From contig CAZRNU010000185.1 of the NCBI GenBank assembly GCA_964601515.1, forward strand, positions 1-5,286: 5,286 nucleotides of DNA, given 5' to 3'. The notes below the pieces were generated by a model, which saw nothing but the letters and a program-made list of their open reading frames with translations, ran no database searches and was not told the origin of the DNA. This document shows, piece after piece, positions 1 through 5,286 of the stretch; the stretch's first letter is position 1; each line of letters starts with the position of its first letter. This DNA comes from PWND01 sp964601515. GTDB lineage: Bacteria > Bacteroidota > Bacteroidia > Bacteroidales > UBA7960. Both the position numbers and the translations under genes were made by a program.

Positions 1-559
1 GTGCAACAATTTTCACAGGATATTCCTCCTTTTGTTGCTCCATGGCAACACACTTTGTCATCATGTTTAATCCGGCTTTGCCACTGCAATAGCTGCTCCA
101 TCCAAAATATGGATTTACTGCTGCTCCTGATGAAATGTTTAGTATTCTTTTTTCACACTTAAACGGCTTAGAGTTTATTATAAACTCTTTTGTAAGAAGC
201 ATCGGAGCAACCAGATTTATAGAGATATGTCGCTGTATTTCATCAGAATCGCATTTTTCAATTGGCCCAATTGGATGAAGAACTCCGGCATTATTTACCA
301 GAATTAACTTTCTTAAATCTTTGGTTTTTATTTTTTTAAATATCTCAAGCATTAACTTGTCAATGTCGGGTGCAAAAGACAAATCATATAAAATGAAATC
401 CAAAGCTACATTGTGTTTTTTTGCTTCTTTGAGCAATTCCTCATTTTCTGTTCTGGCAATGCATATAATTTGATTGTTTTCAGATATTAATGCTTTCACA
501 ATTCCCTCTCCAATGCCTTTACTGGCTCCTGTTATAATAATGCAGTTCTGATTACTCAT
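1..559 (-). CDS. SDR-family NAD(P)-dependent oxidoreductase, benzil/sepiapterin reductase-like (3' end beyond window)
   Basis: I translated this frame by hand. It gives 186 residues from an ATG at 559-557 and runs off the left edge of the window, so roughly the last quarter of a usual ~240-250-aa SDR is missing. The N terminus has the Rossmann cofactor motif TGASKGIG (residues 10-17). NNAG follows at 89-92, then the catalytic tetrad N115, S144, Y157 and K161 with the expected S-Y spacing of 13. The stretch NISSGAAVNPYFGWSSYCS (141-159) closely resembles the Bacillus YueD-type (S)-benzoin-forming benzil reductases and eukaryotic sepiapterin reductases. The product is therefore probably a cytosolic NADP(H)-dependent carbonyl reductase; its substrate is unknown. 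The start lies only 6 bp after the stop of the lipoprotein gene, so the two are probably co-transcribed and translationally coupled. There is no Shine-Dalgarno sequence, only an A-rich leader. SDR assignment is firm; subfamily is moderate. Confidence 0.9.
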   Translation of the reverse strand, partial: MSNQNCIIITGASKGIGEGIVKALISENNQIICIARTENEELLKEAKKHNVALDFILYDLSFAPDIDKLMLEIFKKIKTKDLRKLILVNNAGVLHPIGPIEKCDSDEIQRHISINLVAPMLLTKEFIINSKPFKCEKRILNISSGAAVNPYFGWSSYCSGKAGLNMMTKCVAMEQQKEEYPVKIVA

Positions 560-565
560 AAGTTT

Positions 566-1717
566 TTATTTTCCCAATTTATTAATTGATTTTATTGCAC
601 CTGTTTCCGGAAAAAATATGATTTCAAAGTTGCCTAACGGTAGTCTTTTTATATTCCCAAATTGACTAATTAAAAATTTGTTTTCTGTAATCACCTGATT
701 ACCAAGCAATAATCTAACTTCGCATTCTTCAGGCATTCTGTAAATAAATCCGTTTTGAGTATTGTTTTCAACAATAATATTTTCAATTTTGTTTTTTCTT
801 ATTACCTCAATATTTATTGACTTCCCATTCTTTGATCCTTTGCTGATTATGCCCAAATCTTCTGCAAATTTGAATAACTCAACAGGTAAGCTTTCGTTTT
901 CGCATGGAATATAATCAAATTTGTATTTTATTATGCTTGTAGTAGTAATGCCGGTGAATAATTCCAGAAGTCTTTCTTCCATAAGATTGAGTTCTTCGCT
1001 CATAAACTTCATTGTTTCTTTTGAATATGGAATCTCTGAGAATCCACTTACAAGCGCAAACTTTTTATCTCTAATGTTAAAAATCTTTTCTGAAATTTCT
1101 TTTGCTCTTACTTCTGATGATTTTGCAACATATGATTTTGCGAATCTTCTTCTTTGAATTACCATAGTATCTATTAATACTTCCTCATAAATGGTGTCAA
1201 TTTTTTCAATCATCTTATTATCAAGAAAATAAAAGAAGCTACCTTTTTTAATTGTTTCATCAATCCTCTTTAAATCACCTCTTTGGTTGTTTTCTTCATA
1301 ATTTTTCGAAATATAATTCACACTTTTAAGCAGTCCCAGTTCATTATAATCTAAAGATAAGTCTGAATTTTTCTTTTTCGGATTGTAATTTATAACATAG
1401 ATATTTTCCTTATCCGGAATAGCGTAGCTGCTTGTTTTAATTTTACCTATGTTATAAATAGAAAATGATTCAGTTTCAACATCTTCAAGACTTAAATATT
1501 TATCTGCATATTTTGCAAAAGGACCGGGTTCAAAATCAGTCCTAATAACTGTAATTTCTATACTTATAACAGTTTGTGGAAGCGAATAATAAAAACCCTG
1601 AGTAGTTTTATTTGGATCTAAATCATTGATATGAGAAACTGATAAATATGTGTTTTTTGAGCATGATATTATCATTATAGATAATAATGCTATAGATAGT
1701 TTAAAAGCTTTTGTCAT
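566..1717 (-). CDS. DUF4831-family lipoprotein
   Basis: This gene encodes 383 aa. The N terminus is a lipoprotein signal: K3/K6, a hydrophobic core at residues 7-17, and a lipobox I-I-S-C with C19 as the lipidated cysteine. The residues after C19 (SKN) are not acidic, so there is no obvious surface-export signal and a periplasm-facing membrane anchor is likelier. The mature part matches what I remember of the Bacteroidota DUF4831 family in order: GFYYSLPQTV (41-50), GPFAKYADKYLSLEDV (65-80), a helical stretch with A205/I208/I212/R216 leading to SGFSEIPYS (224-232), EERLLELFTG (247-256), SQFGNIKRLP (351-360) and FPETGAIKSI (369-378). No enzymatic motif is visible and the family has no established function that I know of. 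It sits 52 bp downstream of the cyanophycin-synthetase-like gene and 6 bp upstream of the SDR gene. No clear -7/-33 promoter is seen in the 52-bp gap. Lipoprotein call is strong; family call is from motif memory. Confidence 0.85.
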   Translation of the reverse strand: MTKAFKLSIALLSIMIISCSKNTYLSVSHINDLDPNKTTQGFYYSLPQTVISIEITVIRTDFEPGPFAKYADKYLSLEDVETESFSIYNIGKIKTSSYAIPDKENIYVINYNPKKKNSDLSLDYNELGLLKSVNYISKNYEENNQRGDLKRIDETIKKGSFFYFLDNKMIEKIDTIYEEVLIDTMVIQRRRFAKSYVAKSSEVRAKEISEKIFNIRDKKFALVSGFSEIPYSKETMKFMSEELNLMEERLLELFTGITTTSIIKYKFDYIPCENESLPVELFKFAEDLGIISKGSKNGKSINIEVIRKNKIENIIVENNTQNGFIYRMPEECEVRLLLGNQVITENKFLISQFGNIKRLPLGNFEIIFFPETGAIKSINKLGK

Positions 1718-1769
1718 TTTTGAAAGTGTTGTTTACAAAGTCTTAAACGAATTTAAAGCCATTTTGTTA

Positions 1770-4454
1770 TCATTTAGGAAGCGAATTTAGAATTACAGGA
1801 AAATGAGTTTGATAATGTTGCTTCGCTAATTCTGCTAATGAATCCTCGTTAATTATTGCAACAGTGTATTCTCCTGTTTTGGTAGTTTTAATCTCATTTA
1901 CAAGCGTATTGCAGTCGTAAACTTTTAAACTATCGTTACTTTGGGTATTCAATATCTCGGTAAGACTGATTATGTGATTCTCTTCGGAAACATTTAATAA
2001 AGGAACTTTTGTAATGGTTATTACATCATTCTCTACGATGTAAATTATATCAGCGAACTCGGCAATATTAGCAGCATATAACTTAAACTCCTCTTCAGTT
2101 CTAAATTTCGGCAAATAGACAAATGCTGCAACAGCTTTAACTTTGGCTAAGCATAGTTTTTTTATCTCATCAAATGCCTTTTTGTTTTTTGGGCTATCAT
2201 ACAGAAACTCCAATTCCTGGTTTTTCACAAAATTCATTCTGCCGGGTAAATTATGGGGCAGGGGAGAGAATGTTTTTAGATATTCACCAATTTTTTCAGG
2301 AGCTACTCCCAGTGAGCTCAAAGCACAACAAGCAGCCAAAACAGAATCTAAAAAAATGTCTGTTGTATTATTGAATGTTAACTGTATTTCTTTTAAATCG
2401 GCAATAACAGCTCTTGAACTGCGATGGTGAATAAAAATCTTTTCATCTTTAACAAAAACACCCATTCCACCTTTAGCAATATGACCGGCAAGTTCTTTGT
2501 TTGCAGCATTTTTGCTGAATAGTGCAGGTTTGCTGTAAAGTCTTCCAATTATTTCAAGTATGAAAGGCTCATCAGCATTGAGAACAGAGAATCCGGATTC
2601 GTAAACTTCTTCAGCCACAACAGCTTTAGCATATGAAAGGTCTTCAAGCAGCCAGATATCATCCTGATGAAGATGGTTTTCGTATAAGTTCAAGAAAATT
2701 CCGACATCAGCAAATTCATATCCCAGTCCGTCTTTTAAAATACCTTCAACAGAAGTTTCCAGAATTGCGCAATCAATAGAAGTGTCGCCCAGCAATGCAG
2801 GTACATCCTGAGGGAATGTCATATTCCCTGATATTATCTTTCTTCCTGCAGAAAACAAACCGTCTGAACAAGCCAGGCCTGTTTTATAGCCTTCCTTCTC
2901 CAACGCAAAATTGATAAGATATGCGCAAACGCTTTTACCTGCCGAGCCTGTAATTGAGATTAGCGGAACATGAGATTTTGATTCCTTTGGAAAAAGCATA
3001 TCCAGCATTGGCATCGCCGGATTTATAGGATTTCCAATAGCAGGATTTACATGCATTCTAAAGTCAGGTCCGGCATTTATTTCCAGAATTACTCCGCCTG
3101 TCTTAGTTATTGGTGTTTCGATGTTTTCAGCAACAATCGTAATCCCGGCAACATTCAAACCGCCAACATTGGCAGCTCTCTCTGCAAGGAATCTGTTTTC
3201 AGGGTGAACTTTTTCTGTAACATTTTCCGTAATAGCCCCGAATGCCGGATTGCAAGTGGCTTCAATCCTTAACTCAACTCCTGCCTCTAAAACAGAATCC
3301 GGAGTAAGACCTTGAAGAGCCAAGGTTTTTAATGTTTGCTCATCATTTACAACATAAGATAACTTGCCTTTATCTCCCAATTCCCTGCCCGGCATAGAGT
3401 TTAAATCTTCAATAAGCTGTAAAACAGTTTTTTTGCCGTCACCTTTAATAATAGGCGGTGTTAGACGGGTGGCAGCAACCATTTTACCATCAATAATAAG
3501 CAAACGATATGTGTCGCCTTGAATTTGTCTTTGAATTAGAATTGGTTGTTCCTCATTATTGCAATATGAAAAAGCCTGCTTTAGCTTCTCTTCATTGTCA
3601 ATTTCTAAATATACATTTTCACCCCTTGTGCCTGACAGAGGTTTAACAACCACTTTACAGTTTATACTTTTATAAAATTCAAAAGCTTCATCAATACTAT
3701 AAGTTTTGATAGTTTCGGCAACCGGCAAACCTGAATCTCTGAGTGTGAGTGTGGTTAGATATTTATCCTTGGCATTTTCAACCCCGATAAAATGAGTATC
3801 GGATGTAATTGTAGCCCTAATCCTTTTCTGGTATTTGCCTGTTCCAAGTTGAATAAGATTATGTTGATCAAGCCTTATTACAGGAATTTGTCTTTTTTGA
3901 GCCTCATCAACAATTGACTGAGTGCTTGGGCCTAGCAACCTTTCTTCGCGAATCTTAATAAGTTCATTCACAATCGGCTTTACATCAAATCCCTGTTGCA
4001 GAAGCAAAGCATTTACGAGGTTTACGGCAGCCTTTGCAGCATATATTCCAGCCTTGTTGTCAATAAAACGAAAAATAATGTTATAGACGCCCTGAGTTAG
4101 CGTACTTCTGGTTTTTCCGTATCCTGCCTGCATACCGGCTAATGATTGTAACTCTATGGCAACATGCTCAATTACGTGCCCCATTAAAGTTCCTTTTCTT
4201 ACTCTGAAAAAGAAACCACCGGGCTTGCCTTCAGAACAATGATGCTCGTAGAGCGACGGAAGAGCAGATTCTAGGCGGTCGTAAAAGCCATCAATTTCAT
4301 TGGAAAAAATTTCATCGTATTCGCCAAGATTAAGCCTTGTAAGAACAATAGGTCCCGCACTGAAGTAATTAGCACCCCTGAGAACTTTAATAAGCTCTAC
4401 CTTCAGAGGACCTTCGTTTATCTTATAATCCTTAGCAATATCAGTCTTTTCCAT
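1770..4454 (-). CDS. cphA: Cyanophycin synthetase-like ligase (ATP-grasp + Mur ligase), divergent active sites
   Basis: The product is 894 aa, close to the ~870-900 aa of CphA1, and presumably cytosolic. CphA1 polymerises L-Asp and L-Arg into cyanophycin, using an ATP-grasp half to extend the Asp backbone and a Mur-ligase half to add Arg. The layout is complete. The N domain (about 18-165) has VLRGANYFS, SNEIDGFYDRL, GTLMGHVIEHVAIELQ and GVYNIIF. The lead-in LGTGKYQKRIRATITSDT (203-220) is followed by an ATP-grasp module (about 224-489) with K271 in KPLSGTRGENV, YRLLIIDGKMVAATR (316-330) and the metal-binding EINAGPDFRMH (458-468, E458/N460). The Mur-like module (about 497-894) has a Walker-type GSAGKS (503-508), E566, N589, H594 and PGRMN (737-741). 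Many signature residues differ from CphA1 (see findings), so polymer identity is uncertain. I chose the ATG at 4454 over a TTG at 4481 because that TTG lies inside the promoter element and the conserved N domain starts later. It is probably the first gene of the operon. Confidence 0.85.
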   Translation of the reverse strand: MEKTDIAKDYKINEGPLKVELIKVLRGANYFSAGPIVLTRLNLGEYDEIFSNEIDGFYDRLESALPSLYEHHCSEGKPGGFFFRVRKGTLMGHVIEHVAIELQSLAGMQAGYGKTRSTLTQGVYNIIFRFIDNKAGIYAAKAAVNLVNALLLQQGFDVKPIVNELIKIREERLLGPSTQSIVDEAQKRQIPVIRLDQHNLIQLGTGKYQKRIRATITSDTHFIGVENAKDKYLTTLTLRDSGLPVAETIKTYSIDEAFEFYKSINCKVVVKPLSGTRGENVYLEIDNEEKLKQAFSYCNNEEQPILIQRQIQGDTYRLLIIDGKMVAATRLTPPIIKGDGKKTVLQLIEDLNSMPGRELGDKGKLSYVVNDEQTLKTLALQGLTPDSVLEAGVELRIEATCNPAFGAITENVTEKVHPENRFLAERAANVGGLNVAGITIVAENIETPITKTGGVILEINAGPDFRMHVNPAIGNPINPAMPMLDMLFPKESKSHVPLISITGSAGKSVCAYLINFALEKEGYKTGLACSDGLFSAGRKIISGNMTFPQDVPALLGDTSIDCAILETSVEGILKDGLGYEFADVGIFLNLYENHLHQDDIWLLEDLSYAKAVVAEEVYESGFSVLNADEPFILEIIGRLYSKPALFSKNAANKELAGHIAKGGMGVFVKDEKIFIHHRSSRAVIADLKEIQLTFNNTTDIFLDSVLAACCALSSLGVAPEKIGEYLKTFSPLPHNLPGRMNFVKNQELEFLYDSPKNKKAFDEIKKLCLAKVKAVAAFVYLPKFRTEEEFKLYAANIAEFADIIYIVENDVITITKVPLLNVSEENHIISLTEILNTQSNDSLKVYDCNTLVNEIKTTKTGEYTVAIINEDSLAELAKQHYQTHFPVILNSLPK

Positions 4455-4455
4455 A

Positions 4456-4502
4456 ATGCAAATATTCAACTGTGTATGCAAATATACGCAGTATGCAGAT
4501 AT
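4456..4502. repeat. Three spaced direct repeats ATGCARATAT in the cphA-like promoter region
   Basis: ATGCAAATAT occurs at 4456-4465 and 4476-4485, and ATGCAGATAT (one change) at 4493-4502. Start-to-start spacings are 20 and 17 bp. The last two copies share the longer form GTATGCARATAT. The middle copy overlaps the putative -7 element and the first lies between it and the start codon, so a protein bound to the array could block or control transcription. An operator role is inferred from position only. AT-rich chance repetition is possible. Confidence 0.45.
4479..4486 (-). promoter_or_regulatory. Putative Bacteroidota -7 promoter element (TATATTTG) for the cphA-like operon
   Basis: On the minus strand the bases read TATATTTG, a perfect fit to the Bacteroidota housekeeping-sigma -7 consensus TAnnTTTG, with its inner edge 24 bp upstream of the ATG at 4454. 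This would place the transcription start in the low 4470s, with a leader of roughly 15-20 nt. No TTTG-type -33 element is found at the expected spacing, so the promoter may be weak or activator-dependent. The element overlaps the middle copy of a triple direct repeat. Confidence 0.45.
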
Positions 4503-4530
4503 GTGCTGTGATTATTTGAAAGAAAGTGGT

Positions 4531-4554
4531 AAGTCGAAAGTCGAAGTCGAAAGT
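4531..4554. repeat. Short AAGTCGA tandem micro-repeat
   Basis: The unit AAGTCGA begins at 4531, 4538 and 4544, followed by a partial AAAGT, giving a 24-bp array with units 6-7 bp apart. From memory, similar AAGTCGAAAGTCGA-type runs are common in non-coding DNA of Bacteroidota genomes, where they produce spurious reading frames. No function is evident. It lies about 80 bp upstream of the cphA-like start codon, just outside the core promoter. Confidence 0.6.
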
Positions 4555-4688
4555 GTAACTTGTCTTGTCTCTGCTTTAATCTGTGGGGCATCTATGGTAG
4601 CGATAACTAGTGTTGTTTCTTGAATCTAGAGGTCGTAGGACTTAATAGATAGTGTGGATTGTGCTGATTGAAAGGATTGAAGATTTAG
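4555..4688. other. Non-coding stretch without a recognised feature
   Basis: This is the part of the 446-bp intergenic region between the AAGTCGA micro-repeat and the palindrome. I see no credible reading frame on either strand, no tRNA-like fold and no terminator hairpin with a T-run. The only internal pattern is a 9-bp near-tandem repeat, GATTGAAAG then GATTGAAGA, at 4666-4683. Confidence 0.5.
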
Positions 4689-4722
4689 AAGTTAATAAAA
4701 ATGACTTAGTCATAAAGTTAAT
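4689..4722. repeat. 13-bp palindrome between 8-bp direct repeats
   Basis: ATGACTTAGTCAT at 4701-4713 is a perfect palindrome (6-bp arms around one T). It is flanked by direct copies of AAGTTAAT at 4689-4696 and 4715-4722. The right copy runs into the outer end of the MITE-like element. The palindrome could be an operator for a dimeric regulator, but it is about 250 bp upstream of the cphA-like start, which is far for direct control. Confidence 0.4.
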
Positions 4723-4861
4723 TGAAAAAGGCTGTCTCAAAACCCCTTAATCCTTTACAATTTGAGCGACTTGTGCTTCTATTGCTTTAAAAAAGCTCAA
4801 CATAAGTCGGCAGCATGTATAAAAAATTAAAAAGAGTACTTTTGAGTCAGCCTCATTCAAT
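4721..4861. mobile_element. MITE-like element or deleted IS remnant with terminal inverted repeats
   Basis: The left end at 4729-4742 reads AGGCTGTCTCAAAA and the right end at 4840-4853 reads TTTTGAGTCAGCCT, its reverse complement with one mismatch (13/14). Extending outward to 4721 and 4861 gives 22-bp arms matching at 19 positions. GAGGCTGTCTCAAAA-type ends are a familiar terminus of DDE-transposase insertion sequences in Bacteroidota; I cannot name the exact IS family. The 97 bp between the arms is far too short for a transposase, so this is a non-autonomous or internally deleted copy. It also contains a small hairpin (GCTTT 4784-4788 with AAAGC 4792-4796). No convincing target-site duplication is visible. 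It lies 39 bp after the stop of the T9SS gene, where its paired arms might also help end transcripts. Confidence 0.65.
4747..4803 (-). pseudogene. Possible C-terminal scrap of a transposase inside the MITE-like element
   Basis: On the minus strand, an 18-codon frame (MLSFFKAIEAQVAQIVKD) ends in TAA at 4749-4747, only 4 bp before the inverted repeat at 4742. A stop codon just inside the terminal repeat is typical of compact insertion sequences, so this could be the surviving tail of the parent transposase after an internal deletion. The peptide is too short to identify and chance is a fair alternative. Confidence 0.2.
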
Positions 4862-4900
4862 CATAGATTTGGCGTAGATTTACACCTGTTTTTCAGATTA

Positions 4901-5286
4901 TCATTTTAGAATAATTGATTTAGCGTAGGTTTCGTTTTCGATTTCAACCTTAATGATGTAGACTCCTGAGGGAAACCCTTCAAGCGAAAAGCTCTTATCT
5001 CCTTTGCTTTCTCCTGATTTAATAACGACTCCATTATTTGTTAATACTTCAAATTTGAAATACTTAATACCCTTACAGCCTGATATTGAAATAGTAGCTC
5101 TTCCATCAGTAGGATTGGGGAATACAATAACAGTTGGACAATCAGTTTTTTTCATATCCTGACTTACTGTATTTTCCTCTGAAGTGCTAGTAAATAAAGA
5201 ACTATTGGCGGTAGTGATAATATAATCTTCGGCAAAAAATGGTATCTCGTCGGCAATTAATAGTACGTTTTCAGCCATCATAGAGG
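4901..5286 (-). CDS. T9SS type A sorting domain-containing protein (C-terminal fragment, 5' end beyond window)
   Basis: The frame stays open to the right edge of the window, so the tandem ATG codons at 5276-5281 are probably internal methionines and not the start. The visible ~126 residues (numbered from 5281) end in a typical type IX secretion C-terminal sorting domain at about 51-126. It shows VIVFPNPTDG (51-60), a beta-strand pattern, SGVYIIKVE (105-113) and the terminal KSIILK followed by TGA. Proteins with this tail are exported by the Sec pathway, then moved across the outer membrane by T9SS. The tail is removed and the protein is attached to the surface or released. The 50 residues before the tail have no motif I can identify, so the function of the passenger domain is unknown. 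The MITE-like element starts 39 bp downstream. The gene is probably transcribed separately from the cphA-like operon, given the 446-bp gap. Confidence 0.88.
   Translation of the reverse strand, partial: SMMAENVLLIADEIPFFAEDYIITTANSSLFTSTSEENTVSQDMKKTDCPTVIVFPNPTDGRATISISGCKGIKYFKFEVLTNNGVVIKSGESKGDKSFSLEGFPSGVYIIKVEIENETYAKSIILK

Noticed and set aside
921..1157. Plus-strand open frame of 78 codons
   Set aside because: It lies wholly antisense to the well-supported DUF4831 lipoprotein gene and has no recognisable motif.
1718..1769. Separate promoter for the lipoprotein gene
   Set aside because: The closest match on the minus strand is TA-4 bases-TTTG, two bases too long for the -7 consensus, and there is no -33 element.
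2143..2430. Two overlapping plus-strand open frames (95 and 66 codons)
   Set aside because: Both are antisense to the Mur-like module of the cphA-like gene, in different frames, with no domain signal.
3051..3272. Plus-strand open frame of 73 codons
   Set aside because: It is antisense to the conserved ATP-grasp region; its composition simply mirrors that gene.
4456..4554. CRISPR-like or iteron array
   Set aside because: The repeats are only 7-10 bp with spacings under 11 bp, and there are no Cas or replication genes nearby.
4824..4843. Rho-independent terminator for the T9SS gene
   Set aside because: The minus strand has a T-rich run after AAAAG-TACT-CTTTT, but the 5-bp stem is almost all A-T and too weak to call.
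5276..5281. Tandem ATG codons as the start of a complete small secreted protein
   Set aside because: The frame remains open to the window edge, there is no signal peptide after these codons, and T9SS sorting domains are normally tails of larger proteins.

Overview
The window suggests a low-GC member of the Bacteroidota, probably Bacteroidia, though the order cannot be fixed from this sequence. Four observations support this: a type IX secretion (T9SS) C-terminal sorting domain, a lipoprotein of the Bacteroidota-restricted DUF4831 type, a TAnnTTTG-type -7 promoter element, and starts without Shine-Dalgarno sequences but with A-rich leaders. All four recognisable genes read leftward on the minus strand.

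Layout from right to left, in the direction of transcription. At 4901-5286 lies the C-terminal end of a T9SS-secreted protein whose start is outside the window. Next comes a 446-bp non-coding stretch (4455-4900). It holds a MITE-like element of about 140 bp with imperfect 22-bp terminal inverted repeats (4721-4861), a 13-bp palindrome between 8-bp direct repeats, an AAGTCGA micro-repeat, and a promoter region with three spaced copies of ATGCARATAT. Then follows a probable three-gene operon: a large cyanophycin-synthetase-like ligase (1770-4454, 894 aa), a DUF4831-type lipoprotein (566-1717) 52 bp downstream, and a short-chain dehydrogenase/reductase of the benzil/sepiapterin reductase type (559 to beyond base 1) only 6 bp further on.

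The most interesting item is the ligase. It keeps the whole CphA architecture (N domain, ATP-grasp, Mur-ligase-like module). However, many of the signature residues of true CphA1 are replaced, both in the ATP-grasp glycine loop and throughout the Mur half (GTNGKTT, GDxTGP, ETARGG, DYAHNP, GDRRD and RGR positions). Either it makes a product other than ordinary cyanophycin, or it works with one active half, or it is a partner subunit of a canonical CphA encoded elsewhere. No cyanophycinase, isoaspartyl dipeptidase or canonical cphA is visible here. A functional link between the ligase, the envelope lipoprotein and the reductase is inferred only from the gene order.
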